Assembly (NCBI GenBank): GCA_900074745.1 | Contig: LT598462.1 | Coordinates: forward strand, 372,001 to 436,000 | From: Lachancea mirantina | Taxonomy: Eukaryota; Ascomycota; Saccharomycetes; Saccharomycetales; Saccharomycetaceae | Reading direction: 5' to 3' | DNA: 64,000 bases | In this document: positions 8,666-20,200 of the stretch, in pieces | Position numbering within the stretch: the stretch's first letter is position 1 | How the letters are laid out: every line of letters starts with the position of its first letter | Made by a program: the position numbers and the translations under genes | Notes under the pieces: model-generated | Told to the model about the DNA's origin: nothing | Database searches by the model: none | What the model saw: the letters and a program-made list of their open reading frames with translations, nothing else

Positions 8666-10012
8666 CTATACCAGGTCGATGTAATGACTTGGATTCTCTT
8701 CCAAGATACCCATACTTTCCTGATGAAGGTTCAACCAGGTGACGCTGGCAAAATTAGGGTTGTTTTTTGTCTGGATCGGCAATTCCGACGACTCGGTCGT
8801 TACAAGCGCGATTGCATCATAACCACCAGCTCCAGGAACCATTCCAGTGAGAACTCCGTCCAGTTTTAAGGAGTTATCTAAAAGCTTTGTCTGGACATAT
8901 GGCTCAATATCAGCCCCGGATTCCTCTGTAATAATCCTAAAGTTTCGACGAATTCCCTCCACAGCATCTCTTACCTTATTAATGGCGGGAAAGCTATCAG
9001 GTGCGTTCCTGGAATTTAGAGCCTTCAATAAAGTGGTGTACTCTTCCAGGTTTTTCTGAGACAACAATTCCAAGTCGCTAATGCCTTCAATAAAGGCCCT
9101 ATTGTAGGTATCAATGGTTTTGTATATATCCAAGCTTCGAGGCAAATTCTCCTTGTACCAAGTATTTACCTTGGCAACAAGCTTTGTAGTCTCTGATCCA
9201 CTGTTGACGTCACCCATCACAATTCTCAGACCCTTGGGTAAACTGACTGGTTCTGCTCTGTAACCCCATTCAACCTTGTTGACAAGGTTTTTCAGTGCAA
9301 GCTGGTAATTTGGGTCGTCGGCCGCGGGGAGGTCATTTATTAATGCTGGCTCAAACCTCTGATAAAGTGCTGAGCCAAACGTCGCAGCTGCGACATCGAA
9401 GCCACTGCCCACTTTACCTTGCGCTTGACAATGTGCAACTTGGGCAATCTTGTGAACAAGATTCAAACCCTGGGTAGACTGAGCATTGAAAGATGGCTGG
9501 AAAAATGAAAGCAGTGATGCTGTTAGAACTGTCACAAGGCCCGCAGAAGAACCCAATCCCGTTTTGGGAACATCTGCGATACCTTTCTTGTGGAAACAAA
9601 ATTCTTTGAATTTGTTCTGTTTGACAATGCTTCCAACCTGAGAATGATAGGCAGCATCTGAAAAGATTTCAACGGCCAAATCTGGAGTTTTGGATATATC
9701 AGGAGAACATAAATTCAGAACGTTGAACAAAACCTTTTCAATAAACTTGTTTTGAGAGCCGTAAAGTTCTTGCGAAGCGTAGTTGTTTGAACCATCAATA
9801 AGGTAAACCCATTTTTCATCGTTGAATTGAGAGCTTTGTACCGTAACTTCGAAACCATCATTATTTGAATTGCAGGTTGGATCAACTGTGACAATGGCAT
9901 GCATTCGCGATGATAACGCAACGACATAGGAAACATATTTTGGTTCCAGCACAAGGTACCCACCTACTAGCAATGCCTTACCAGGAGCACTAAACGCTCT
10001 TGACTCAACCAT
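8666..10012 (-). CDS. ERG8: Phosphomevalonate kinase
   Basis: A 448-residue GHMP-family kinase that phosphorylates mevalonate-5-phosphate to the diphosphate, in the cytosolic mevalonate pathway to isoprenoids and ergosterol. The N-terminus SAPGKALLVGGYLVLEP (8-24) is the family signature, the ATP-binding glycine-rich loop KTGLGSSAGLVTV is near 150-162, and the C-terminal GHMP motif VPGAGGYDAIALV comes near the end. Length equals S. cerevisiae Erg8 (451 aa). It keeps its chromosome XIII neighbours FMP42 and ESC1, though a YRB30-like gene stands between it and ESC1 here. The preceding pathway kinase, ERG12, is 44 kb away in the same window. Confidence 0.98.
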   Translation of the reverse strand: MVESRAFSAPGKALLVGGYLVLEPKYVSYVVALSSRMHAIVTVDPTCNSNNDGFEVTVQSSQFNDEKWVYLIDGSNNYASQELYGSQNKFIEKVLFNVLNLCSPDISKTPDLAVEIFSDAAYHSQVGSIVKQNKFKEFCFHKKGIADVPKTGLGSSAGLVTVLTASLLSFFQPSFNAQSTQGLNLVHKIAQVAHCQAQGKVGSGFDVAAATFGSALYQRFEPALINDLPAADDPNYQLALKNLVNKVEWGYRAEPVSLPKGLRIVMGDVNSGSETTKLVAKVNTWYKENLPRSLDIYKTIDTYNRAFIEGISDLELLSQKNLEEYTTLLKALNSRNAPDSFPAINKVRDAVEGIRRNFRIITEESGADIEPYVQTKLLDNSLKLDGVLTGMVPGAGGYDAIALVTTESSELPIQTKNNPNFASVTWLNLHQESMGILEENPSHYIDLV

Positions 10013-11473
10013 GAGTCCTGTTTGACCTTATCGTATGTCTCGTTTAATTGTAATGAGTTTTCGAGATTTATGAATTTATATGGTCAAGTATTGGAAAATA
10101 CCGAAATTTATTCACCGCCATTTTTACACCGATGGGAATTGCAAGCCATCAGTAGTATTAAAAAATGATCGATGAAGGGCTCAAAGGGCCCTTTTTCCTA
10201 TTCATTATAATCGTTTTGGTAGAAGAAATGTCGAGTTCAATAAATATCTAACTAAAACTTCAAAATCAATTCTTGCCGAACGATATATATCGATTTATTC
10301 ATCGATATGTAGCGCAATTGTCAAGTGTTCCCTCAGGGCTGAATTTTTTATGCTGGGCTACATCCTCAAATCTTGGCATCGACTTTGTCAGTGGAGCAGG
10401 AATCGATATTATGCTCCAGGACAAATTGAGCAATGTACCCAAAGAATCATGAACCATGATTGAGACTGCAACTCAGATAATATGTCTGTTTCATAATTGG
10501 TCACTTTCTGATCGGAGCAAAGTCAGTGATTGTTACCGTCAATCACTTTCAGACTAATGAACCAAATGGCCTGTGTGGTAACCCACGAAAATCGCTTGCA
10601 ATTCACCTGCAAATCGCTTGCTAAGCGCTCAACAGCTTTTTCATCGCATATGGGTTCTGAGATAAACTCGTGTAACGTCGCAATGATCGAGATAATATTC
10701 GTCGTCTTTTCTAGTGTCAATTTTGGAAATACGTTACAGTAATGTAAGTTCCTCAGCGTTGGATCCAAGGTGAGCCTGAGCATATTGCTTTGCGGGCATC
10801 ATTGAAAAGGATTGGATAACCAGCATAGACAGATCTTTGAAATTTCAAATCAAAACAGATAACCTTTAAAGCCTGGATTAAAATTAAATTATGGAGAGGA
10901 TTTAAGCGTATTTCTGAAATTCTTCTAACGCTCGGAGCAAAATCTTTTGTCACTTGAAGGACAAATTTGTGGTGACTTTAACAATGTCTTACCGGATAAC
11001 AAGGACTCGTAGCTTTTAACCGTCATGAGGTCCAGGAAGCGTGAACTTCAATAATTATGTTAATTATGTCGATATTTGAACCCAGTAAACGTTCAAAACC
11101 TATTCTTCCACCTTACCCATCATTGAGTTCTACCGAAATTCGTCTATCGAAGCCTAACATCCGGAAAATCGCAGTATAGTGCAATTTATAGAAACCTCGT
11201 TTGAAAAACGTCTTTACCCTGGAATAATTCTAATCTTCTGAGACTCTACATACTTCTAATTGTTCTCTTATAGATTTAATGTATTCACTGGCATCAATGT
11301 ATTCCTTCATTCTTTGTTTGCATATCGGTATCAAATTATCAATACCTTAGACCATCCCTGTCTTAAAATTCATTTCTCAACAACAAAGTGGCTGATTACC
11401 TGGCTCTTTTCTTGTATATGTGAAAGTCAACCCTAGGTTTCATCACCACAACGCCCGTTTGAATATCACAAAA
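10013..11473. promoter_or_regulatory. Long divergent intergenic region ERG8 / YRB30-like
   Basis: About 1.46 kb of A/T-rich DNA between divergent starts. No reading frame here looks like a protein I recognise. Local features: the palindromic stretch CGATATATATCG at 10281-10292 with a second CATCGATATG 17 bp on, and a short G/C inverted repeat AAGGGC/GCCCTT near 10175-10192. The length is well above the usual yeast promoter, so an unannotated RNA or a decayed gene is possible, but I see no direct evidence. Confidence 0.5.
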
Positions 11474-12769
11474 ATGGATGAGTTTCTGTCAAAAGCTGGT
11501 AGTCAAGCTGCTACCTTTGCAATCAAATCTGGTATATCAATTGCATCGTCGTATGCCATAAAGACCGTGGCGACGTTCGTGACCAAGATTCCCGAGGAAG
11601 ATGCCTCGAAACTGGACAGGTTGAGAAGTAAACTCGAAACAAGAATTGACATTGTCTCACCGGCTATTGATTTGGTCCGGTTAGTAGCTGCTAAGGGCAA
11701 TACAAATCTAGAAGGAACGCTGAAACTTACAAGAACATTGAAAGAAGAAATTGATTCATTTGACTCCAAGATTGCAACTATTACCGAAAACTACCATTCG
11801 AAAAAGAACCAACGACAATCGATTGTAGCTGTTGAAGAATACCTAAACGATTTGCTCTCCAGAATTGATGAAGTGATTCCGCTTATCAATTTATCGCTGA
11901 CTATCTCCGGAGCGAATCTCAGTACTGCACTGCCTCAGAACGTGTCACCTGGACGTCTTTTACAAGCTTCCGACCTAATTAATGAGAATAACAGGGCTTT
12001 CGATAATGCTACGGAAGTTCAAGTTGGCCCCACCTTCGAACTAACCTTGTTCTCCATTTTCTACCATCTCCAATCCGCCGAGAACGCTATCAATGGTATA
12101 AAACCTCGAATTACGTGGAAGGAAGATTTTAAAAAGGCCCTGGTTACACTACGGCGTCGACCCACGGCAAACGACAGGTTTGATTATTACGTGAAGATTC
12201 AAGAAAGCTTTCAAGACGGACGATACCACGATACAGACGAAGAAAAGGAACAAGTGATCATTTTTGATATTTGGAAAGTTCTCAAACTGTTCTTCAGTGC
12301 TTCTGGCAAACTGCTCAAGCTGGAGGATCGAAATTCAGCGGTTCTCGTTTTGAAAGTAGACCAAAATCTGAAATCAAGTTCCCCTGAAGCGAAAACAAGT
12401 TCTACTGAAGATCTGATCTGGTATGCTTTTGGTGAGTGCGACGTCAGTGAAGATGACAATGACGATTCTGACGAAGATGATGAACACTCGGAAACCGATA
12501 ATAGCGCTTCAGAAGAAATCACTCAAGAATCTGAACGGGAAAAGGTTCGCAGCCGTTCAATATCACTACTAGAATACATGATCAGACTGGCGTCTTTACA
12601 ATGCAGCGATCAAGAAAGTATTTTGAATATTAGAGACGAAAGACTCGCAATGTATCTTACTGACGAAAATGCTAGCTCTGTCAAATCAAAGAAGTACAAC
12701 GTGGAAGAGGTCACAAGTCGATTGCAAAAAATTAAGCTGGCATCAGATGATACCCCAAACGAAGCGTGA
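11474..12769 (+). CDS. YRB30: YRB30-like RanGTP-binding protein
   Basis: A 431-residue protein of the fungal RanGTP-binding family typified by S. cerevisiae Yrb30 (440 aa), which binds Gsp1-GTP and inhibits its RanGAP-stimulated hydrolysis. Family-like segments: N-terminal MDEFLSKAGSQAATFAIKSG, then SSYAIKTVATFV, then IDIVSPAIDLVRLVAAKGNT followed by LEGTLKLTRTLKEEIDSFDS (about 60-105). The C-terminal third has an acidic run (SEDDNDDSDEDDEHSETD). The frame is open upstream from a GTG; the first ATG is 11474. In S. cerevisiae YRB30 is on chromosome VII (YGL164C), so its place between ERG8 and ESC1 is not conserved with that species. It converges on ESC1, 147 bp between stops. Family assignment is from memory of the fungal proteins, not alignment. 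Confidence 0.75.
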   Translation: MDEFLSKAGSQAATFAIKSGISIASSYAIKTVATFVTKIPEEDASKLDRLRSKLETRIDIVSPAIDLVRLVAAKGNTNLEGTLKLTRTLKEEIDSFDSKIATITENYHSKKNQRQSIVAVEEYLNDLLSRIDEVIPLINLSLTISGANLSTALPQNVSPGRLLQASDLINENNRAFDNATEVQVGPTFELTLFSIFYHLQSAENAINGIKPRITWKEDFKKALVTLRRRPTANDRFDYYVKIQESFQDGRYHDTDEEKEQVIIFDIWKVLKLFFSASGKLLKLEDRNSAVLVLKVDQNLKSSSPEAKTSSTEDLIWYAFGECDVSEDDNDDSDEDDEHSETDNSASEEITQESEREKVRSRSISLLEYMIRLASLQCSDQESILNIRDERLAMYLTDENASSVKSKKYNVEEVTSRLQKIKLASDDTPNEA

Positions 12770-12916
12770 AACGGCGTCAGCTCAAAGACAGCTGATTCTC
12801 GATCTTTTGGTCTAGACATCCACAGATGCAATCCATCAATAAACCAAACAATGATACTTTGATTATATATAATACAAACCAAAAACGTGGTTGAATTCAA
12901 GACCTCAAATGATATC

Positions 12917-15900
12917 TCACAGAGACCGCCACGTAACAGCTGCGCTCAAAAAATAACGACTAAAAAGAACTCTTGTGTAACCGATTCCTGCGACCCTTCC
13001 TTGTTGGCTTTCTGCGCATAGGACTCCCAGGCAAATAAAGCGGATGTAGTTGAGTGCGGGCGTTAAAAAATTCCGCTGGGCTGTGACCATCTTCTTCAAT
13101 TGACTTTTTGGACGCCCAGTTGCTTTGGTTCTTTTTGCAACCCCACTTGACGTGGTAGAGCTAGCTGAGGTCTCGAGGATTATCAACGAACTTCCAGTGG
13201 GTTGATGTCTTTCGGAAGAATGAGAATCCAAGTCTGGAGAGCCAGTTGGCGAGCTTGCGTCTTGCTCTGGGAGCGCATCTCGATACTCACTTGTCGAGTC
13301 CTCTGAGATTTGAACCGAAGGGAACAACTCAAATTGTTTCTCCCTTTCAGGGATATTCGAGCTTTTGATGCGAGACCCAGGGAGGCCGGCCGGGAACTCT
13401 AGAGTTTGATCATCATTTTCGACCTGGTTGTAGAGCGATTGTGATCCTCCAAAATTTTTGGAAGAGTGACGTGAACTATCGTTAGACAAATCGCTGCTTG
13501 ACCGACTCCTAGTAGGCGAGGATTGCTCAGCTTGATGGCGAAAACCGCTGGCATTACCAGTCATAAATGCGACATCACAATCTATATCAAAGGCCTGCTG
13601 CTTCTGTGCAGTCTCGAAATTTGACAAAGGAACAAGCTTGTGGGATTGTTTTGCTTCATGATAAATTGAATTGCCATTCTCTGTCAAGTATTTACTCACT
13701 CTCCGCACGGAATCTTCAATTGATTGATAGAGTTTTTCGACAGCAAAGTTATGGACCTTACTACTCTCAGTGCTTGTGTGCTCGTCTTTTTCTCCATATT
13801 TGTCGTCGATTTCGCCTGGAGATGAATTAAGATGTAACTCTAGCTCTGGATCAGTTTCAGTTTTAAAGTCATCTGCTGGTTCGACAGCACTATCCCTGTC
13901 CAGATCTCTGGTGTCCTTAACGATGAGGACATCCCCCTTCAAATCAGGACTACATTTTGTTTTCTTATGAAGGGCTTGCAACTCATCAATTTCGCTGTCA
14001 AGTGGATGTTTATTCTGAGATACCCGGTTTTGGGCACCTTCGGAGTCCAATTCGCTCGGAGGTGAAATTTCCGGCTCATTAGCACGCACGAGTTTCAAAA
14101 TTTCGAGGGAGTTGCTGAATGTTTTACGGATGCTGTCTGTAACATCGCTTAGTTTAGAAGGCTTTGAAGCAGTATCATTTTCTTTTAACGGCCACCAACG
14201 AAACTTGGAATATTGGTTTTCATTTGAATCTAACGTTTGAGTATTCTCTTGTAAGTCATTTTTGTGATGAATATCTGCAAAAGGAGCAGCTTCAGCGTTT
14301 AGTGGCGAATTTTCAATTTCCTCCGAAACGCCTTCTTGGTGTTCGACTTTGGGAACAGGTGACGGAATTTCATCGTCATGCTCCTCCGGGCTTAATTCAG
14401 CTGTCTTCGCGTTCTGTAGTGAACCATTTGAACCATCCTTGTTTTCCTTTTCAATCGACTCTTGCTTGACATTAGTGTCACTTTCGTGAGGTTCACAAAA
14501 ACTGTCCTCGTCAATTTTCTCCTGCTTATCATTTTCTGGAGAGTTCTCAGACTCTTGGTGGTTTACCACCACCTGCTCAGCAAGCGCTTTTGACTCTGAA
14601 GGATCTTCTTCAATGACGCCGCTTTTTGTAACCAACAACTGTGTATTTTGCTCCAATTTTACCACGGAATTACTATCAGAAGGCCCACGCTCGTGAATTA
14701 TTGGGCCTTGAACAAAAGCGTCGTGGTTAGGAATGGTGGAGCTTTGAGATGTAGTTTGAAGTGAGTCATCGAGGACACGTTGAGGCTGCACAATTTCTTC
14801 TGTGACTGAGTTAGCAGGTGTAATCGCTATTCCGTTTGCATGGTCTTGCGTCTGACATTGTGTAGTTAGTTCATTTGTCATAGCTTCCAATTCTACTTCC
14901 TTGAGTGGTTCATCATGAGTCAAATTTGCGCCTTCTTCGGCAATGCTGCCAGTAGAGACGCGGCTCGAGAGACTTTCAGCGACACTGGCGGATGACTCGT
15001 GATCAATAGAGTTGTAAGTATTTGCAGGAGCTTCTTTTTCGTATTCAGAAACCTCATGAACTTCCTGGCCGGAATTCTTGTCGCCTAAGCATTCTCGTAA
15101 ATCCTGTTGCTGATTAGAAGTGGAATTCCCCGAATTTTCGCTCGCTTGTTCGGCGAAATCTTCTGAAGAGGCAGGTCCATTTATTTCTTTCAGTAAGTTT
15201 CTGAGAAGATCTATTTGAGGACTTTGAGATCCTTGCTTCTCTTGAAACGGGTCACTCAAAAATTTCGAATGGTAGACTTCTTCGTCGACAGAACTTCCTT
15301 CGTCCTGTTCACAATCTGGACCATATGGAGATCCCGAATATACCAATTTATATTTCACATTCGGCTCATCTGATGATTTTAACATTTCAGGACTTTGGCC
15401 TTTTTTGTTTAAACCAACAAAAGAGTAGAAGACTGTTTCATCTTCTACCGAAGAAGATGAGTTATCAGCAGTACGTCTTGCTTCTTCTTTTTCAGCTGGT
15501 GCTATGAGCTCTGCTGCGTCTTCTTCATCCTTAGGATTGCTTTTCGTGGTGCTTTGAATAATATGGGTTTCAGGTAAAGTGTTATCTCTCTCGGTAAGTT
15601 GCTTGTTGTATTCTGGCTGATTCGAAGCCCCTTCAGGTAAATTATGCCTTGCTACTTCCGCTGGTTTTGCGATTTCAAGTTCAAAAGAGTCTTCTGCCAA
15701 AAGCATGCCACTGTCAGAGATCTCTTCTGAGGAATTTTGATCGAGTGGCGTGGTACTTGTGTCAGCTAAAAGAGGTACAACGTTGTCGTGCGTAATAGTA
15801 ACTAATGAGTCCACAACTTCGATAGGGTTGCCGCCACTGTCTGTACTATGGTGAGGCGTGCCCACAAGCTGTTCCTCGGCAGTTCTAGAGTTATTTGGAT

Positions 15901-17065
15901 CTGTTACGTCTCTGGCCATTGAAAAGTTAATAGCTTGTAAAAGCACTTTATGTGCATCATTTTGAGCCACGTTTCCAAAAAGTTCAAGGTCCATCCCACT
16001 ACCGGGACCAGACACGATGTTCGCGGTCGCTTGAGGGCTTTCCCGCCGACCTTCGCTAATATTCTCCAATTGATCGGCCTCCGTAATCTCGAAACTTTCC
16101 TGGCAAGCTTCACTAGCCTCTTCCGATTGATCGACTTCTGAGGCCGAGTTGCTGTGATGTTCTGCAATTGAACTATGACCGGAAATTAAAGAGTTTTCTG
16201 AGTTCATCTCATCCATATCCTCTCCTTTGTCCCCTTCATCAACGCTTATATCTTCTCCAATACTAACGTTTTGTGAATCTTGGTTATTTTGGCCGTGAGG
16301 TCCTTCTGAGTCACTTGCATCATTACTACTGTAAACGTCACTTTCGCCTTCATTAGATACTTCAATTTCATCTTCAGACTCCAATTCAGAACCTTCATCT
16401 TCCACATCTCCGGTACTAGCTGAAAACAAACCATTTTCTTCGTTTTCGTCCTCATCTGACGCTGACGCAAGAGAATCTTCGTCCTCACTTGAATCCTCAC
16501 CATCGTCCTCGTCATCACTTTCCAATACTATTACAGACTCAGCAGAATTGCGGCCAGCAAAATCACGGTCCTCCCCTTGTGAAAGTTCATCATCCAAATT
16601 TCTCGAACTTTCACTCTGACTATCTTCAAGTGCAAAACTGTTATTAATCGTATCTTCATAATTTTTGAAAGAGGTATCGGTGCCATATCCTTTGCTTTGG
16701 AGCTCGTCCCGTGGAGAATCTTCCTTTTCATCCAGTGAGATGTCCAGACTCAATGACTCCTTCAAAAGTTCCTGTTTCCGCTTGGCAGATTCAAGTTGGC
16801 GCTCGAACGTAATATCATCAGCATCTAACTTTTTGAGCAAATCTCGACCACGGCCCACCGCGGAATTAATCCAATCCAATGCATCAGAAAAATCACTCTT
16901 CACTTCTCTACGATTTTTTGCATTATCTATACTGCCCTTTTTGCCTCTGTAATTATTTTCAAACCCATTGTTACCAACTATTCCCGGTCGCTTGGTCAGC
17001 CCAGATTCTGTTCTCTTTATATACCTTCGCGGCGCCGTAAAGTTCAATTGCTTCTTATCACTCAT
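12917..17065 (-). CDS. ESC1: Esc1-like perinuclear silencing scaffold
   Basis: A very acidic, low-complexity protein of 1382 residues. Position decides the name: it lies between ERG8 (YMR220W) and TRS130 (YMR218C), the place of ESC1 (YMR219W, 1658 aa), a protein of the inner nuclear periphery that anchors Sir4 and silent telomeres and supports nuclear pore basket function. Seen: a basic N-terminus (RRYIKRTESGLTKRP), a segment RGRDLLKKLDADDITFERQL, then long Glu/Asp/Ser-rich runs (about 110-330) and Ser/Thr/Gln-rich filler to a basic KRTKATGRPKSQLKK near the C-end. The last 60 or so residues turn hydrophobic, which is odd for this protein. The ATG at 17065 is chosen; 157 bp separate it from the divergent TRS130 start. 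Confidence 0.85.
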   Translation of the reverse strand: MSDKKQLNFTAPRRYIKRTESGLTKRPGIVGNNGFENNYRGKKGSIDNAKNRREVKSDFSDALDWINSAVGRGRDLLKKLDADDITFERQLESAKRKQELLKESLSLDISLDEKEDSPRDELQSKGYGTDTSFKNYEDTINNSFALEDSQSESSRNLDDELSQGEDRDFAGRNSAESVIVLESDDEDDGEDSSEDEDSLASASDEDENEENGLFSASTGDVEDEGSELESEDEIEVSNEGESDVYSSNDASDSEGPHGQNNQDSQNVSIGEDISVDEGDKGEDMDEMNSENSLISGHSSIAEHHSNSASEVDQSEEASEACQESFEITEADQLENISEGRRESPQATANIVSGPGSGMDLELFGNVAQNDAHKVLLQAINFSMARDVTDPNNSRTAEEQLVGTPHHSTDSGGNPIEVVDSLVTITHDNVVPLLADTSTTPLDQNSSEEISDSGMLLAEDSFELEIAKPAEVARHNLPEGASNQPEYNKQLTERDNTLPETHIIQSTTKSNPKDEEDAAELIAPAEKEEARRTADNSSSSVEDETVFYSFVGLNKKGQSPEMLKSSDEPNVKYKLVYSGSPYGPDCEQDEGSSVDEEVYHSKFLSDPFQEKQGSQSPQIDLLRNLLKEINGPASSEDFAEQASENSGNSTSNQQQDLRECLGDKNSGQEVHEVSEYEKEAPANTYNSIDHESSASVAESLSSRVSTGSIAEEGANLTHDEPLKEVELEAMTNELTTQCQTQDHANGIAITPANSVTEEIVQPQRVLDDSLQTTSQSSTIPNHDAFVQGPIIHERGPSDSNSVVKLEQNTQLLVTKSGVIEEDPSESKALAEQVVVNHQESENSPENDKQEKIDEDSFCEPHESDTNVKQESIEKENKDGSNGSLQNAKTAELSPEEHDDEIPSPVPKVEHQEGVSEEIENSPLNAEAAPFADIHHKNDLQENTQTLDSNENQYSKFRWWPLKENDTASKPSKLSDVTDSIRKTFSNSLEILKLVRANEPEISPPSELDSEGAQNRVSQNKHPLDSEIDELQALHKKTKCSPDLKGDVLIVKDTRDLDRDSAVEPADDFKTETDPELELHLNSSPGEIDDKYGEKDEHTSTESSKVHNFAVEKLYQSIEDSVRRVSKYLTENGNSIYHEAKQSHKLVPLSNFETAQKQQAFDIDCDVAFMTGNASGFRHQAEQSSPTRSRSSSDLSNDSSRHSSKNFGGSQSLYNQVENDDQTLEFPAGLPGSRIKSSNIPEREKQFELFPSVQISEDSTSEYRDALPEQDASSPTGSPDLDSHSSERHQPTGSSLIILETSASSTTSSGVAKRTKATGRPKSQLKKMVTAQRNFLTPALNYIRFICLGVLCAESQQGRVAGIGYTRVLFSRYFLSAAVTWRSL

Positions 17066-17222
17066 CAACAGTCTACTCCCTGCTATTCATTCGGGTTACT
17101 TACCTAGTTTTGAAGGTCAGAATTAACTGCCGTCAACCTTGGTTTACATATATATTGAAAAATCAATCCAGAAGTAAGAACTTTTAAAGAACAGACACAC
17201 CTCTCATCAGCAAACGGTGCCA

Positions 17223-20200
17223 ATGTCAATGGGGAAAGACAATGCGACGAGCCCGGGGTTCAGTGTAGTCACTTTCAGTTATTTTGATCCATTTGAAGTG
17301 TTTGATGCTTTGAAAGCAGAAATTGAATTGAGATTACCATTCCAAAATTTGCATTGGAAACCGATAGACGGAACTTTAAGGACGATTCGACAACTACCAG
17401 TGCGATTAATAGCCGAAACAAGTATAAATGGCGAGACCACGCAGTTACAGGAACCTTTCATAATGTTTCTTATTGTAAGTTGTTCGTCAATTGATGAATA
17501 TAGGGCCAAAGTAAGGCCGCTGGTGCGACAATGGTTATCTGGTTCAGATCGTGTTACAGAAATGTCTACCAAGAGGATAATACTTTTGAGATGCAATTTG
17601 GAAGTCTTGGACTCGAATTTGTTCAAGACTATATCACTTATAGAGAAATTCGCCAAAGATTTCCCACAGATGCCGGTTATCGAAATGAAAACAATTTATA
17701 AGTCTGAAGGTGAACGACGCGAGTTTTGGACTAGTATAATGAGTAGATTGGGTTCGTGCGTAATAGAGATTTTTCAAGAAAGGCTCAAAACAATTGAAGA
17801 TCAAATTCGGAATTCGAACTCAAACGATTTGGTTGAAATAGCGAAACAACAAGAACAAGTTTTAAGACTTTATTTGGCCTTTAGCTTGCAAGATGAGGCT
17901 TCAAATGAACTGAAAATATACGAGAGGGAACTACGTGCCGCAACAAACGTCAAATTACCAACGGGTCGCCTTGAAATCCCATTCTCATTTGAAAATTCGA
18001 CTGGAGGCCAAAACACTTCCATTGCATCTTTGTTGGCCCAAAACGAACTCAATACATTTCAGGTGACAAAATTTTTCTTTCTCAGGCAATTAGAGTTGAT
18101 CTACAATCAGCAACCGCAAGCTTCTCGATTTGGCAGGCTCTACGCGCATATTTTGAGCTTTTTGACAAATGTGAGAGCTACGTTTCTCAATAGTGCCAAT
18201 TTGCATGAATTCGAATATTACTTCTTGGATAATTTAATTTCCTTAGTATTTGCCTCGGAAGAATCAGGAGCATTGGCTTCTGAACTGGAAGTTAATCTTA
18301 AACTGCTTCAAAGAGACGTTTGGCTCAGTTTAGTTTACAACAACTCTAAATTTCGCGCCCTAGAGAAAAGGTATCAATTGAACAATTGCGTATGCTCCCA
18401 AGAGCCTTTGAAAAAAACCTTTCAAGATGAAGAAACGTTTCAACAGAATTATTTGAAATTGACCAAAGAAATCATATCTTTGACTTCCCAATGCAGTTCC
18501 AAAAGGCAAAGGACTGCGGATCTTCTGTCAGTCGATGTTGCACTCATGTACTACCAAATGGAAGATTATGAAAATGCTATTGGCGTCTTGACGTCTTGTT
18601 TCGAGTATTATAAAGAGAGCGAATGGAATGTAATAGGTACGGCTTTGTTGGAACGATTTGTGGATTGTTTGATTAAATGCCCTGATATAAAGGGGATATC
18701 CATTGAAGATGACGACGAAAAAGTACCCACAGGCCCATTACTTCGGAATTCAATTTTAAATTTAATTTCTGCGTCGGAAAGTGGAAATGCAGAGCTTTGG
18801 GATCGCTTTGTTAAAACAAATAATGATGATATGGATAACTTGGTATATCCTCTTGAAAATCTATTTGATGTCAAAGTTGATTCGCGTATTAATGTCACGA
18901 ATTCAAACGTTTTCGTTCTGAAGATTATGTTAACCAATGTCAAAGTTACGAGCACTATAACATCCTCCAACATTAGCGTTTTGTTGAAAAACCATAGTGA
19001 TGAATTTCTTCGATTCGAAGCAGAGAACATAGCTTTGAATTATGGTGAAAACTCTGTTTTATTAGGATCAACCAAGGTGATTTTTGGTACCTTCGAATTA
19101 GTGAACTTAGGAGTAACAATCGGCAATACATCTTTGTCTAAGGATTTTGGTGATTCAGAGGTGAGTGAAGAAATTTTAGTGGAGAAACCGGCACAGTCCT
19201 CATGTTTTGATGCTATTCTTTCACCACCTCAACATTTCGATCTCTCGACAAGCTATGTGACCCTCAATTTCCTTAACGAACACAAGGTTTCTGACTTCAG
19301 TTTAGAACTTACAATACTAGAACCCAACAAGTTTAGAAAGGCAGGCGCAGCATTTGATACAGAAGGTCAGGAGTTTTCAACGGTAATTTCTGATGTTAAA
19401 CAAAGACGTGTGGTATTCTATTGCCTTCGACCCATTGACAAGATTTTGATCAGGCAGAGACTTTCGTTCAAATTGAAAGCTAATCCTGACACTGAATTTT
19501 TCCAATCTCAAACCACCGAAATACGTTGCAAGCTTCCCATAACAGTATCAGTGGAAGACATTCTAAAGGGCCAGGATTTTTACTTCAAATTTCTTCTGAA
19601 CGCCGCATCTACCGAAGAGCCCATCTTAGTTCACTCCACTGAATTGACAGCTTCAAACGATTACCTGACTTGTGAGAGCTTTCAATGCCAGCAACCTCTT
19701 CTGCTAAATGGAGACGAGAGCAGTACCTGTTTCAATTTTTTTCGTGTGAAGCCGAAAGACAATCACAGATTCAATGCAAGAGATGTTTTCTCTCTTAACG
19801 TGCAATTCAATACAATGCGAAAACAACTCGAACACCTGGTAACGAATGCTTTACTCTTCCAGGGTGATATCGATAGAATATCTAAATTGGAAGCGGTAAG
19901 ATCATTTTGGGATTATTATATTTTGCCAAAAATCGATTTTAATTACAGAGCTTTCCAAGATAAAAGCATCGTGAAGCTAAGAGATGAATCTGAGAACGTC
20001 CAATCACTCTTGAAAAAGATAAATGAACATGTTGATCAACAAGAAATTCGCCAGTGGATGCGAGATTGGCTAAAAAAGCTTATTAGTGGCGTTAAAGTTG
20101 ACGACTCCGAGGTTGCCGGCTTTCTCAAAGATTTGGATAAATGTAGCCTTAATGTGACAGTGAATTTACCCCCAATAAGCCAATCGTTTGAGGTCGAACT

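Noticed and set aside
10523-10953. Overlapping small frames in the ERG8 upstream region
   Set aside because: Frames of 66-86 codons on both strands with no likeness to known proteins; typical chance frames.
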